Shown here: positions 1 to 9,015 of the stretch, piece by piece | Layout of the letters: every line of letters begins with the position of its first letter | Numbering within the stretch: position 1 is the stretch's first letter | Origin: an uncultured SAR86 cluster bacterium | GTDB lineage: Bacteria > Pseudomonadota > Gammaproteobacteria > Magnimaribacterales > D2472 | Assembly: GCA_905181595.1 (NCBI GenBank) | Contig: CAJIYI010000001.1 | Coordinates: 587,938-651,937, forward strand | Length of the DNA: 64,000 bases | Direction of reading: 5' to 3' | Program-made: the position numbers and the translations under genes | The notes under the pieces: generated by a model | The model's input: only the letters and a program-made list of their open reading frames with translations | What the model was told of the DNA's origin: nothing | Database searches by the model: none

Positions 1-1158
1 ATTAGCGCACTAGATAGCAACAGCTATGTTGGTGTTATAGGAATCGGCAGGATTACCGGTGGGTCTGTTAAACCCAACGCAAGAGTGATTGTTGTTGATA
101 AAGATCTGAAAGAGCGAAAAGCAAAAATCTTACAGGTATTAGGTCATCATGGACTAGAGCGCGTGGAGATTGAACAAGCTAAAGCCGGTGATATTATTTG
201 TATTACAGGAGTAGAAGCTTTAAATATTTCAGATACTCTGTGCGACCCTGAGCATATTAATCCTATGCCCCCATTAACTGTTGATGAGCCCACGGTGAGT
301 ATGGTCTTTCAGGTAAATGATTCTCCATTTTGCGGTCAAGAGGGAAAGTATGTTACTTCAAGAAATATCAAGGATCGTTTAGAGCAAGAGCTTCTTCACA
401 ATGTAGCTTTGAGAGTTGAAGACGGTGAAAGTGCAGATAAGTTTAAAGTTTCCGGGCGAGGTGAGCTGCATCTTTCTGTTCTTATTGAAACTATGAGACG
501 AGAAAATTATGAGGTAGCCGTTTCAAAGCCCCAAGTGATTCAGCGAGAAGTAGATGGTGTGATTCATGAGCCTTTTGAGATCGTGGTTATTGATATTGAA
601 GAGCAACATCAAGGCGCCATTATGGAAGAGATGGGTAACAGGAAGGCTGACCTTCAATCTATTACAGTGACCGAGAATGGCAGAATGAAACTAGACTTCA
701 TGGCTCCTTCGCGGGGCATGATTGGCTTTCGCTCAAGTTTCCTAACGTTAACTAGCGGCAGTGGAATTCTTACCAGCATCTTTGATCATTATGGGCCAGC
801 CAAAAAGGGAGAAATTGCAAAGCGTCAAAACGGAGTTATGTACTCAATGACAGCTGGCAAAACATTAGCCTATGGCTTATTTAATTTGCAAAATAGAGGC
901 AGAATGTTTGTAGGCCATGGCTTGGATGTCTACAAAGGTCAAATTGTTGGATTGCATGCTCGTGATAATGATTTGCCAGTTAATCCAACAAAAGCAAAGC
1001 AATTAAACAATATCCGCGCCGCAGGAACCGATGAAAATCTTATTTTGACCCCTCATATTGTTCACACCCTTGAGCAAGCATTGGAATTTATTGAAGATGA
1101 CGAGCTCGTGGAGGTTACACCGCAAAGTATCAGACTCAGAAAAAAAGTTATCAGATAG
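1..1158 (+). CDS. typA: GTP-binding ribosome-associated protein TypA/BipA, C-terminal part
   Basis: The reading frame is open from the first base of the window, so the gene begins upstream; 385 residues are visible. The GTPase domain with its P-loop is outside the window. What remains covers domain 2 (the ISALDSNSYVGVIGIGRI stretch at the start), the EF-G-like domains III and V (the VSGRGELHLSVLIETMRRE motif near residue 145, then MAPSRGMIGFRS near 240) and the lysine-rich C-terminal domain typical of BipA (KAKQLNNIRAAGTDE). BipA is a translational GTPase that helps 50S assembly and growth in the cold. The identification is firm; only the 5' end is missing. Confidence 0.95.
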   Translation: MSALDSNSYVGVIGIGRITGGSVKPNARVIVVDKDLKERKAKILQVLGHHGLERVEIEQAKAGDIICITGVEALNISDTLCDPEHINPMPPLTVDEPTVSMVFQVNDSPFCGQEGKYVTSRNIKDRLEQELLHNVALRVEDGESADKFKVSGRGELHLSVLIETMRRENYEVAVSKPQVIQREVDGVIHEPFEIVVIDIEEQHQGAIMEEMGNRKADLQSITVTENGRMKLDFMAPSRGMIGFRSSFLTLTSGSGILTSIFDHYGPAKKGEIAKRQNGVMYSMTAGKTLAYGLFNLQNRGRMFVGHGLDVYKGQIVGLHARDNDLPVNPTKAKQLNNIRAAGTDENLILTPHIVHTLEQALEFIEDDELVEVTPQSIRLRKKVIR

Positions 1159-1170
1159 TAGGATGTAATA

Positions 1171-1188
1171 GCTTGCTAGAAAGCAAGC
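1171..1188 (+). terminator. Weak hairpin after typA
   Basis: A perfect 7-bp stem (GCTTGCT, loop AGAA, AGCAAGC) lies 13 bases after the typA stop codon. It is not followed by a clear T run, so it may be only an mRNA 3' end stabiliser or a weak terminator. Confidence 0.35.
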
Positions 1189-1255
1189 AAGCCTTTTGCA
1201 ATTTATTGAAAGAATATAAGATTAAGGTGTTCTAATTTTTTTAAGGTAGTTTTTA

Positions 1256-2164
1256 ATGATATATGTTGTTTTTTCATTATTTTTTGCCCTTGTTTTATTT
1301 ATTGGTAATGCAGCAGCATCTATCTTTCTTGGAATTATTTTTGCTTTAATTATCAAGCCTGACAAGTCTTTTGTGTCTCTTAAGATTGGTACGACACCAT
1401 TGCAAATTGGAATTGTCATTCTGGGAGCAACTATTAGTCTGCCTTATGCCTGGAGCGTTAGCGCTAATTACCTTCCATGGATTTCTCTTTTTGTTCTCGG
1501 TTCTTTTTTTGCCGGCTTAGTGCTTGGAAAAATTCTTGGTATTCATCATCGCATTGCCTTTTTGCTATCTGCAGGAGCAGCTATTTGCGGTGGGACAGCC
1601 ATGGCAGCAGTTGCCCCAATTATCAAGGCAAAGCCTCAAGAGCTCTTAATTGCCATGACGATTGTATTTCTTCTAAATGCGTTAGCTATAATCTTTTTTC
1701 CAATTATCGGAGGCTACCTAGAGATGACCAATTTTCAATTTGGAGCTTGGTCTGCTTTGGCAATTCATGACACCAGTTCTGTTATTGGATCAGCTCTTAC
1801 ATATAGCAACGAGTCAGCTCAAGTTGCAGCCACTTTAAAGCTTGGAAGAACTATTTGGATTATCCCTCTTATTTTAATTACAAATTGGGTCATCAATCGT
1901 CAAGCAGAAACAACAAAATTTCCACGATTCATTTTATTTTTTATTCTAGCTATTGTTTTAAACACGGCACTCAATTTCAATGATCAAGTTTTAGACGTAT
2001 TGAAAATTGCCAGCCAACTTTTTCTGATGCTTGGATTATTTTGTATCGGCACTCAGTTTAATGTGCAAGAGCTCAAATCTATCAGCGGCAAGCCATTAAT
2101 TCTAGCGTTACTTCTTTGGATGATGGTTATACCGTCAGCTTACTGGCTTGTTACGTACTTTTAA
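1256..2164 (+). CDS. YeiH/UPF0324 family putative sulfate exporter
   Basis: A 302-residue, very hydrophobic protein with about nine or ten predicted membrane segments. The conserved UPF0324 stretches are visible: IGIVILGATISL near residue 52, LLSAGAAICGGTAMAAVAP near 103, and WSALAIHDTSSVIGSA near 165. The family (E. coli YeiH) is usually about 340 residues, so the N-terminus is slightly short. An AAGGTAG ribosome site six bases before the ATG supports this start. The family is annotated as putative sulfate or anion exporters, but the substrate is poorly established. It stands alone between typA and an SDR gene. The family call is strong, the function weak. Confidence 0.85.
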   Translation: MIYVVFSLFFALVLFIGNAAASIFLGIIFALIIKPDKSFVSLKIGTTPLQIGIVILGATISLPYAWSVSANYLPWISLFVLGSFFAGLVLGKILGIHHRIAFLLSAGAAICGGTAMAAVAPIIKAKPQELLIAMTIVFLLNALAIIFFPIIGGYLEMTNFQFGAWSALAIHDTSSVIGSALTYSNESAQVAATLKLGRTIWIIPLILITNWVINRQAETTKFPRFILFFILAIVLNTALNFNDQVLDVLKIASQLFLMLGLFCIGTQFNVQELKSISGKPLILALLLWMMVIPSAYWLVTYF

Positions 2165-2254
2165 TTCATTCTTAATAGTGAATATAAAATTTTAATCATC
2201 AGTAAAGAAAAAATAAGCATCATCAGCTATGATCTATGTGAGTAGGGGAAAAAT

Positions 2255-3097
2255 ATGAAAGATTTAAATAATAAAGTTGCTGTGGTAACTGGTGCTGGCA
2301 GTGGAATTGGAAGAGGGATCGCAGAGCATGCTGCTAAGGCAGGTATGCGCTTAGTGCTAGCAGATATAAACGAAGAAGGTCTGAATGAAACTCTTACCAT
2401 GGTCAAATCATGTGGAGTTGAAGCGATCTCAAGGGTGACAGATGTCAGCAGTCTTGATGAAGTGGAAAATCTTGCAAGCCAAACCTACGAGACCTTTCAA
2501 AACTGCCATCTTCTTTTTAATAATGCTGGCGTCCTGGGGCCTGCTTCACTTAGTGAGGTAAATAGAGATATGTATGATTGGCTTATTAATATTAATCTTG
2601 GAGGATGCTTCAATGGCGTTCATGCGTTTCTTCCAAGAATGAAAGCATCTGGCGAGGAATCTCATATCATTGCAACTTGTTCTACTTCAGGCTTTATTGC
2701 GTATCCAATGTTGAGCCTCTATTCTGCATCAAAGTTTGGGATTCGAGGCTTGATGACATCTTTAAGAGCAGAGCTGGCTATGAGCAACTCAAACGTTGGA
2801 GTTAGTATTGTTTGCCCTGGTGAAGTAACCACAAATATAGTAAATAGCACTTTTCAATCTAATGAGTCCGCTGAAAATAAACCAGTAGCTGATATCGATC
2901 CTACGGCAATGCTAGAGGTTGCAGCAGAGGATGCTCAAAATACTTACCCAATATCTCCATTAGAAGCAGCTCAAGGTATTTTTGCAGGAATTAAAAACAA
3001 AGAGTTTTATATTTTTACCCACAAAGGCTACAAGCGACAATTAGAAGATATTTCAAGCGAGTACCTTGAGGCTTTTGATAGAGCAATGTTCCAGTAA
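2255..3097 (+). CDS. SDR family NAD(P)-dependent oxidoreductase
   Basis: 280 residues in the classical short-chain dehydrogenase/reductase layout. The cofactor motif TGAGSGIGRG is at about residue 12, NNAG at about 89, the catalytic Ser in CSTSGF and the YSASKFG Tyr/Lys pair at about 156-160. A GGGG-rich ribosome site precedes the ATG. The C-terminal half (after PGEVTTNI) is the variable substrate-binding region, so the substrate cannot be read from sequence. The next gene starts ten bases downstream on the same strand, suggesting co-transcription with the serine hydrolase and nuclease that follow. Confidence 0.85.
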   Translation: MKDLNNKVAVVTGAGSGIGRGIAEHAAKAGMRLVLADINEEGLNETLTMVKSCGVEAISRVTDVSSLDEVENLASQTYETFQNCHLLFNNAGVLGPASLSEVNRDMYDWLININLGGCFNGVHAFLPRMKASGEESHIIATCSTSGFIAYPMLSLYSASKFGIRGLMTSLRAELAMSNSNVGVSIVCPGEVTTNIVNSTFQSNESAENKPVADIDPTAMLEVAAEDAQNTYPISPLEAAQGIFAGIKNKEFYIFTHKGYKRQLEDISSEYLEAFDRAMFQ

Positions 3098-3107
3098 CTT
3101 CTAAAAT

Positions 3108-4316
3108 ATGCTGTATAAGATATTGTTTGGAATTTTTATTGTCGTTATATTAGCGGCCTTAATTTTTGGCCCTAAGGCTCTTAGAGTTTACAACTTTATT
3201 CATTTATTTGATGAAGATAAGATTTCGAATAACTTTATTAATATAAACAAAGTTTTCCCAACTACCCCTATTGCCAAATCAAAGAGTCCTCATGTCTTTG
3301 TGAAACGAGCTTTTGAGCTTCCTGAATTTTATGAACTTGATGGTAAAACATACAATCTTGAAGAGTCGTTGGATTATTTCAAATCAGATGGATTGATCGT
3401 TTTACATAAAGGCGATTTACTTTATGAGAGTTATTGGCAAGGTAACTCTAAAGATACTACTCATATTTCTTGGTCAGTAGCGAAATCTTTTCTGTCAGCT
3501 CTTATTGGCATTGCATATCATGATGGCTTGATTGCAGATTTAAATGATCCTATTACCAAATACCTTAAAGATTTTATTGGAACAGGATATGAGAATGTTC
3601 CCATTAGAGATATTTTACAAATGTCATCTGGAGTTGTTTTCAATGAAGACTATGCCGACCCTAATTCTGATATTAACAAGTTTGCTCGAGCTGTAGCAGA
3701 GGGCACATCAATGAGAGATTTTGCGAAGACTCTCAGAAATGGAAAAGTTCCAGGAACCTTTAATCACTATGTGAGTATTGATACTCAGATGCTGGGTATG
3801 CTGCTTGAAGAGGTAACTGGCAAGCGACTTGCCCAAAGTTTACATGAAAAAATTTGGGCTAAAATAGGAATGGAGAATGATGCCTATTATATGGTGGATG
3901 ACACTGGCATGGAGTGGGCTCTTGGTGGTCTGAACGCAACCCTCAGAGATTATGCAAAATTTGGCTTACTCTACTTAAATAAGGGTAATTGGGAAGGGCA
4001 GCAGGTTGTCCCTGAAGATTGGGTAGACGCCTCTCATGTTGCTGATCAGCCGCATCTTCTGCCTGGTAAAAATGATCTATCTTCTAATGACTGGGGGTAT
4101 GGTTATCAATGGTGGATTCCTGGTTTCCCTGATACAGATTATTTAGCCGCAGGGATTTACAATCAATATATTTACATAGATCCGGTTACAAATGTTGTAA
4201 TAGCCAAAACCTCATCTAATTACAAATTCAATGAAGAGCGAGAATATTCCAAAGCTGCCCATGTGGCAATATTTCGCGCCATCGCTAACTCTACCAAAGG
4301 AGAACTTTTACCATGA
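3108..4316 (+). CDS. Beta-lactamase-fold serine hydrolase, membrane-anchored
   Basis: 402 residues. An N-terminal hydrophobic segment (residues 3-24) anchors or exports the protein. The catalytic SxxK is SVAK (in ISWSVAKSFLSALIG, near residue 123), and the second Tyr motif is HYVS (near 222). The DWGYGYQWWIPG stretch near 340 is typical of class C beta-lactamase-related esterases and 6-aminohexanoate-dimer hydrolases. This fold covers esterases, amidases and peptidases; true beta-lactam hydrolysis should not be assumed. It overlaps the next gene by four bases (ATGA at 4313), so the two are probably translationally coupled. Confidence 0.8.
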   Translation: MLYKILFGIFIVVILAALIFGPKALRVYNFIHLFDEDKISNNFININKVFPTTPIAKSKSPHVFVKRAFELPEFYELDGKTYNLEESLDYFKSDGLIVLHKGDLLYESYWQGNSKDTTHISWSVAKSFLSALIGIAYHDGLIADLNDPITKYLKDFIGTGYENVPIRDILQMSSGVVFNEDYADPNSDINKFARAVAEGTSMRDFAKTLRNGKVPGTFNHYVSIDTQMLGMLLEEVTGKRLAQSLHEKIWAKIGMENDAYYMVDDTGMEWALGGLNATLRDYAKFGLLYLNKGNWEGQQVVPEDWVDASHVADQPHLLPGKNDLSSNDWGYGYQWWIPGFPDTDYLAAGIYNQYIYIDPVTNVVIAKTSSNYKFNEEREYSKAAHVAIFRAIANSTKGELLP

Positions 4317-5103
4317 TTAAAAATAGTTTATTGGCTTTAGTATTGATGATTTCTTTTAACGCAAATGCTTGGTGGGATACTGGTCATGAAATGGTCTGCT
4401 CCGAAGCTTATAATTTACTTTCTCCAGCAGCCAAAAAAGCTGTTGATCCTTTGTCTGAAGCAGAAGGTTCATTTGGGCGTTCTTGTTTGTGGGCTGATTG
4501 GGTTAAAAGAGAGAGAAAGGATACAAGAGATTGGCACTATATTAATCTATCTGATGATCAGCAAGATGTCTCTGAGGCGCGTTGCCCAGAAAACGGATGC
4601 CTTATTCAAGCTTTTCATGATCAGGTAAAAATCTTAAAAAATTCACAAACTTCTTTTCTTCAAAAACAAGAAGCCCTATGGTTCATTGGACATTTTGTTG
4701 GGGACATTCACCAGCCAATGCATGTTGGTTACCCAGAGGATTTAGGTGGCAATCGCCATCAATTAGAGTTAGCAGATGGTACTAAAACAAATATGCATAA
4801 GGTTTGGGATGGTCAAATTATTGAGTATGTTGAATCTAAGATTGGTAAAAAGAATTTTCATTTAGGAGTAAAGAACAAAATTAAAATCTTTCTTGATTAG
4901 AGCATTCTCCTGAAATAGAAAACTGGGCTCAGGAGAGCAGAGACATCGCTATGTCTAATTCAGTTGGATATAAGGGGGCAGTTTTAAAAGTGACCTCAAA
5001 TGAGTACATGGAGACACATGGCCCAATTGTTCAAGATCGCATAGCTTTAGGAGCCATTAGACTAAGCAATACATTAAACAGTATCTTTGATAATAAGGAT
5101 TAA
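4313..5103 (+). CDS. S1/P1 zinc nuclease, exported (frameshifted near 4890)
   Basis: A signal peptide (about 19 residues) ends at ANA before WWDTGHEM, so the mature protein would begin with the Trp whose amino group binds zinc in this family. Zinc ligands and family motifs follow: DWHYINL, GHFVGDIHQPMHVG, DLGGNRHQ and NMHKVWDGQIIE. The first frame stops at 4900. The C-terminus continues in another frame from about 4897 (EHSPEIENWAQESRDIA, then a conserved helical tail) to a stop at 5101-5103. One missing base restores about 263 residues, the usual length. It degrades single-stranded DNA/RNA in the periplasm, probably for phosphate or nucleotide scavenging. The break may be a sequencing error. 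Confidence 0.85.
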
Positions 5104-5113
5104 GTAACACTTA

Positions 5114-6041
5114 ATGCGTAGTCTTTTTCAATACTTTAATCGACGCAAACCGACAACAAAATACGTTCTATCGCTTGATGGCGGCGGAGTCAGAGCGATA
5201 GCTGCATTAGTTTTCCTGAAACGCCTTGAAGCAGCGTCAGGCAAAAAAGTGTTTGATATCTTTGATTTTTTTATTGGCACAAGCGCAGGCGGCATCAATG
5301 CTCTAAATATAGGTGGTTTAGGCATGGATTCAAATGAGTTAGAAGAATTCTGGTCTCAAGAAAATTTAAACAAAACAATGTCTAAATCTTTCTGGGGCAC
5401 GGGCTCATTCCTGCAAACTAAACCTAAGTATGATGGGATTGGCAAAAGAGAAGTTCTTTTTAATACTTTTAAAGATTTGTCTTTAGGGGAGTCCAAGAAA
5501 CCTGTTGCTGTTTTAGCCTATGACGTTGAAAAGAGAATACCGCGCTTACTGAGCTCATACGATGAACCGGGAATAAAAATCTTGAGTGCAGCCAGTGCAA
5601 CTAGCGCAGCGCCAATTTACTACTCAACCCAAGAGATTGATGATGGTAGTTGGTTGATAGATGGAGGAATCGTAGCTAATAATCCTTCTTTGCTTGGTTA
5701 CGCAGAAGCTCAAAAACTTTTCCCAAATAATAATATAAAAATATTAAGCATTGGAGCAGGGATTAATCGTCGCAAGATAAATGGTAAGAACTCTTCCAAA
5801 TGGGGAGCCCTCAATTGGTTTAACCACGATATTTTAGGAATCATGCTCGAATCAAGTATTTTTGATGAGATAGCCACAGACTTAGTGGGAGAAAATTACT
5901 TGAGAATTAATTCCTCCTACAGGCCTTGTCAACAGAAGAATGGATGACAATTCAGAAGTGAATTTAGAGAGGATACATCTGATGGGTATGGAGTGGTGGT
6001 CAGAGTTTGGGAGCAAAACTAGCAAGTTCTTAAATCTCTAA
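5114..6041 (+). CDS. Patatin-like phospholipase (two single-base breaks near the 3' end)
   Basis: Patatin signatures are complete: the oxyanion loop DGGGVRA (residue 23), the catalytic serine in GTSAGG (about 57) and the catalytic Asp in DGGIVANNPS (about 187). The annotated frame stops at 5947. The expected family C-terminus (MDDNSEVNLERIHLMG, then EWWSEFG) lies in another frame and ends at 6041. Two missing bases, one near 5917 in a C run and one near 5940 in a G run, give a continuous protein of about 309 residues. No signal peptide is seen. Probably an acyl hydrolase acting on membrane lipids. It starts ten bases after the nuclease gene and is likely in the same transcript. Confidence 0.82.
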
Positions 6042-6107
6042 TTTATAGAGTTTTATTGCATAAAATACTGTACACTTGCTTTTTTGTTTTTATTAGAAAG
6101 GAATTTT

Positions 6108-6350
6108 ATGAATATTTATGTTGGAAATCTCCCTTGGAGTATAGACGACTCAGGTCTAGAGCAGGTTTTTGCGGAACACGGTACAGTAACCTCGGCTAGA
6201 GTGATTACTGATCGTCAAACAAACCGCTCACGTGGTTTTGGCTTTGTTGAAATGTCTGACGGTGGTGAAAATGCCATCGAAGCACTAAACGATGCTGAAG
6301 TAGATGGTAGAAAATTAACTGTTAACGAATCTCGTCCTAGAGACGAATAA
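6108..6350 (+). CDS. RRM RNA-binding protein, first of a tandem pair
   Basis: 80 residues forming a single RNA recognition motif. RNP2 is NIYVGNLPW at the N-terminus and RNP1 is RGFGFVEM at about residue 43. The start at 6108 is chosen over an upstream in-frame ATG because AGAAAGGA lies seven bases before it and the RRM begins at once. The glycine-rich tail seen in cyanobacterial Rbp proteins is missing. These small RRM proteins are often cold-induced RNA chaperones. It is followed 12 bases later by a close paralogue. Confidence 0.9.
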   Translation: MNIYVGNLPWSIDDSGLEQVFAEHGTVTSARVITDRQTNRSRGFGFVEMSDGGENAIEALNDAEVDGRKLTVNESRPRDE

Positions 6351-6362
6351 AAAGGGAATAAT

Positions 6363-6602
6363 ATGAATATTTATGTAGGAAATCTTCCATGGAGTATAGA
6401 TAACTCTGGATTAGAGCAAGTATTTGCTGAGCACGGTACTGTAACTTCAGCTAAAGTTGTTACTGATCGTGAAACTAACCGCTCACGTGGTTTTGGTTTT
6501 GTTGAAATGTCTGACGGTGGCGAAAATGCTATTCAAGCATTAAACGATGCTGAAGTAGACGGTAGAAAACTGGTAGTTAACGAGTCTCGTCCAAGAGACT
6601 AG
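6363..6602 (+). CDS. RRM RNA-binding protein, second of a tandem pair
   Basis: 79 residues, differing from its upstream neighbour at only a handful of positions (for example ARVITDRQ against AKVVTDRE). Both RNP motifs are intact (NIYVGNLPW and RGFGFVEM). The DNA differs mainly at third codon positions, so this is an older tandem duplication kept under protein-level selection, not a recent assembly duplication. An AAAGGGAA ribosome site precedes the ATG. Probably co-transcribed with the first copy. Confidence 0.9.
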   Translation: MNIYVGNLPWSIDNSGLEQVFAEHGTVTSAKVVTDRETNRSRGFGFVEMSDGGENAIQALNDAEVDGRKLVVNESRPRD

Positions 6603-6607
6603 TTTTT

Positions 6608-6883
6608 ATGAGTTACCTCGGACTGGTTGGATTATTTGGTCTTATCGGTTTAACAGGCTTACTCAATAAAGTACATCCAAGTCAATCAGGAAGCTCAATA
6701 AGGTTATTGGGCTTGCTTGGTTTATTAGGCTTGGTAGGATTGTACATTCCCACTCTCGGTGCTTGCGGTGCTTTTGGTGCTCTAGGGGTTTGGAATCATC
6801 AAAATACTTCAATAGCTCGGCTCTCTTACTTGGGCTGCCTAGGTGTAATTGGTATCGTCCAAACTATTAGTTTTTATCTTTAG
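6608..6883 (+). CDS. Small Gly/Leu-rich membrane protein of unknown function
   Basis: 91 residues, strikingly rich in Gly-Leu steps (GLVGLFGLIGLTGLL at residues 5-19; LLGLLGLLGLVGLY at 33-46), with three to four predicted membrane segments. I do not recognise a family. It starts six bases after the second RRM gene and so is probably in the same operon. Its last 17 bases overlap the 3' end of the convergent DoxX gene. Whether it helps cold adaptation with the RRM proteins is only a guess from position. Confidence 0.6.
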   Translation: MSYLGLVGLFGLIGLTGLLNKVHPSQSGSSIRLLGLLGLLGLVGLYIPTLGACGAFGALGVWNHQNTSIARLSYLGCLGVIGIVQTISFYL

Positions 6884-7256
6884 TTGCCAATACCAGCAAG
6901 CCTGCTGCTATTGCTAAATTTTTAACAAAATTCTGCATTTCGTGTGCATACGACGGATCGCCTGCTAATGTCCAAAAATCATGTATGTAAATATTGATAA
7001 GAATAGTTAATCCAAAAAGCATAATGGATGTCAGCCTAAGATTATGCCCCAGTATCAAAAAGAGCCCGCCTAATAATTGAATTGCTATTGTTAGAGGCAG
7101 AAGCACTGTGCTGAAAGGCACTCCTTTTAGTCTCATTAAAGTTAACGTTGCCATAAAATCAAAAATCTTTCCTAAACCTGGAAGAATAAAATATATACCT
7201 AGCAAAGATCGTCCAACCACAAAATATAAAGTATCAAATTTTTTTAACCATTCCAT
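6867..7256 (-). CDS. DoxX family membrane protein
   Basis: 129 residues with four membrane segments and the DoxX pattern: GRSLLGIYFILPGLGKI near the N-terminus, LLGGLFLILG in the middle, and a terminal hydrophobic helix. The ATG at 7256 is preferred over an upstream TTG at 7280 because AGGAC lies a good distance before it. DoxX proteins are small quinone- or thiol-linked membrane proteins of uncertain activity. Its upstream region is shared with the divergent methyltransferase gene. Confidence 0.8.
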   Translation of the reverse strand: MEWLKKFDTLYFVVGRSLLGIYFILPGLGKIFDFMATLTLMRLKGVPFSTVLLPLTIAIQLLGGLFLILGHNLRLTSIMLFGLTILINIYIHDFWTLAGDPSYAHEMQNFVKNLAIAAGLLVLATKDKN

Positions 7257-7317
7257 TTTATGTCCTGTTATTAATTGCAATACTAGACTAACATTAAAAT
7301 ATACCTAGGAGAAAACC

Positions 7318-8109
7318 ATGAAAAATATTTTTAACTCAGTAGGATTTATTAGCCTCTTATTAGCATTTTCATCTATGACGCAGTCAGCTCATCATGCTGA
7401 TCCATTGCTAGAAGCTATTAAAGATCCAGCAAGAAATAGCGCCTATGCAGCAAGAGATAATTCTCGTCATCCATATGAGACTTTATCTTTTTTTAACATC
7501 ACCCCATCAATGCAGGTTTTAGAGCTATCTTCTGGAGGTGGCTGGTATACAGAAATTCTTGCGCCATACTTAAGAGGCGCTGGTTCATTGACTGTGACTC
7601 ATAACAACCCTGAATCAGGGGCTTATTCAAAACGATCCAGAGAAGCGTTTGATAAAAAGATTCAATCTAATCCATTATTTGAAGGTGTAACAGTTGTTAC
7701 CATGGGAGAGCCCCTGACTCCAAAATCTAAGGACTTAGTCCTAACTTTCAGAAATCTCCATAATTGGCTGGCCCGTGACACCATGAAAGCAACCATGCTA
7801 GAAGCATACGATGCTTTAAAGCCTGGGGGACATTTTGGTGTAGTGGAGCATAGAGCGCCTGAGGGCTCTTCAATGGAATATATGACCACCAGTGGTTATG
7901 TTTCCCAATCTCTTGCTATTGAAGTTGCTGAGAGTGTTGGCTTTACCTTGGTTGAAACCTCGGAGATTAACGCCAATTCCAAAGATACTAAAGATCACCC
8001 TAAGGGAGTTTGGACACTGCCTCCTTCTTATAGATTGAAAGATGAAAATCGTTCCAAATATGAAGCAATTGGTGAGTCTGACAGAATGACTTTATTATTT
8101 ATGAAGTAG
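7318..8109 (+). CDS. Exported SAM-dependent methyltransferase-like protein
   Basis: 263 residues. A signal peptide of about 23 residues ends near QSA before HHADPLLEAI. A class I methyltransferase core follows, with motif I as VLELSSGGGWYTEILAPYL (about residue 67), a post-motif acidic region, and ALKPGGHFGVVEHR (motif III region) at about 170. Export is unusual for a methyltransferase because SAM is cytoplasmic, but this predicted-secreted family recurs in marine and other Gram-negative bacteria. Target unknown. AGGAG precedes the ATG. Its stop overlaps that of the convergent PepSY gene by 11 bases. Confidence 0.8.
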   Translation: MKNIFNSVGFISLLLAFSSMTQSAHHADPLLEAIKDPARNSAYAARDNSRHPYETLSFFNITPSMQVLELSSGGGWYTEILAPYLRGAGSLTVTHNNPESGAYSKRSREAFDKKIQSNPLFEGVTVVTMGEPLTPKSKDLVLTFRNLHNWLARDTMKATMLEAYDALKPGGHFGVVEHRAPEGSSMEYMTTSGYVSQSLAIEVAESVGFTLVETSEINANSKDTKDHPKGVWTLPPSYRLKDENRSKYEAIGESDRMTLLFMK

Positions 8110-8758
8110 CCTTCTTTTGGGTGATAAAAAATAGTATCACCCCCGATAGAGAGCTAATCAGGGCTAAAATAGAAAATATTTTTAACAATATATTGTTAAT
8201 ATTATCCCTATCTACGTAATCCATGATGTGGAGTCCCCATAAAAAATCCCATATTCTCCAGCTAGAGGATCTAATTGCTACAATTTCTCCACTCAAAGCA
8301 TCCAGATAGACTTTAATATTATCTTGATGGTCTGTTATGACTTGATATAAAGGTAACTGCCTTCCTCTGTACTCAGCACCAGCTGGCACCTCAAATATTT
8401 CTAATGCAGAAAGGGGGTTAAGAAAGGTTTTATTTTTTACAATCATCATTGCTTCATCGAGGCTTATCTTGGAGGCTAAAGAGCCATCCTGGTTAAGATA
8501 AGATATTCCATTAATTGTATTAATTTTAATAATAGGCTGATCCATCCTCGTAAAAATATTAATAGACTTAGCCTGAAGTTCTGGAAGTTCTTGCAGATCA
8601 AAGCTTAGCTCTTCGATCTTTTGATTTCTGAGATGCTCACCTCTAACAAGTTCAATTTTATTGAACGCAAAGTAAATTCCAGAAACGGTCCAGAGCAATA
8701 GCTGTATAGAAATAAATAAGCTTAGGTACTTATGTATTTTTCTAATTAAAGGCCTCAT
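8099..8758 (-). CDS. PepSY-domain membrane protein
   Basis: 219 residues. A first membrane helix (about 13-33) is followed by a periplasmic region with PepSY-type repeats (SLDEAMMIVKN; YQVITDHQDNIKVYLDALSGEIVAI) and a second helix near the C-terminus (ILALISSLSGVILFFI). It resembles the PepSY_TM proteins often encoded with iron or copper genes. The start codon overlaps the stop of the CsoR-type gene (ATGA at 8755-8758), making it the last gene of the metal operon. Function beyond a metal or redox link is unknown. Confidence 0.75.
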   Translation of the reverse strand: MRPLIRKIHKYLSLFISIQLLLWTVSGIYFAFNKIELVRGEHLRNQKIEELSFDLQELPELQAKSINIFTRMDQPIIKINTINGISYLNQDGSLASKISLDEAMMIVKNKTFLNPLSALEIFEVPAGAEYRGRQLPLYQVITDHQDNIKVYLDALSGEIVAIRSSSWRIWDFLWGLHIMDYVDRDNINNILLKIFSILALISSLSGVILFFITQKKATS

Positions 8759-9006
8759 CTTTTAAGCAAATTCACTATTTCTTCAACCTTGTCATCAAAC
8801 GAAGCGCTCTCACTTAAAGAATCTTTAACGCAAGCCTTCAGATGACTTTTAAGAATCTTACCCTCCACAGACACTAATGCATTTTTTACAGCCTTTAATT
8901 GGTTGAGGATATCGATGCAATACTTTTCATCATCAATCATAGATTGCAATCCACGAACCTGCCCTTCAATTTTCTTAAGATTAATTAACTGCTCTTTATG
9001 ATTCAT
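8755..9006 (-). CDS. csoR: CsoR/RcnR/FrmR family metal-sensing repressor
   Basis: 83 residues, all-helical DUF156 layout. The metal-ligand set is Cys30 (DEKYCIDIL), His55 and Cys59 (KSHLKAC), matching the Cys-His-Cys set of copper-sensing CsoR rather than the nickel or formaldehyde sensors. It sits inside the metal operon, ten bases after the MerT-like gene, and has no clear ribosome site, so coupled translation is likely. A GC-tract inverted repeat of CsoR-operator style overlaps the operon promoter (10425-10441), pointing to autoregulation. Copper is the best guess; mercury-type cargo genes nearby leave room for another soft metal. Confidence 0.85.
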   Translation of the reverse strand: MNHKEQLINLKKIEGQVRGLQSMIDDEKYCIDILNQLKAVKNALVSVEGKILKSHLKACVKDSLSESASFDDKVEEIVNLLKR

Positions 9007-9015
9007 ATTATAAAT

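Noticed and set aside
3108-4316. Calling the serine hydrolase an antibiotic resistance beta-lactamase
   Set aside because: The fold is shared with esterases and amidases, and the second motif and membrane anchor do not point to a class C beta-lactamase.
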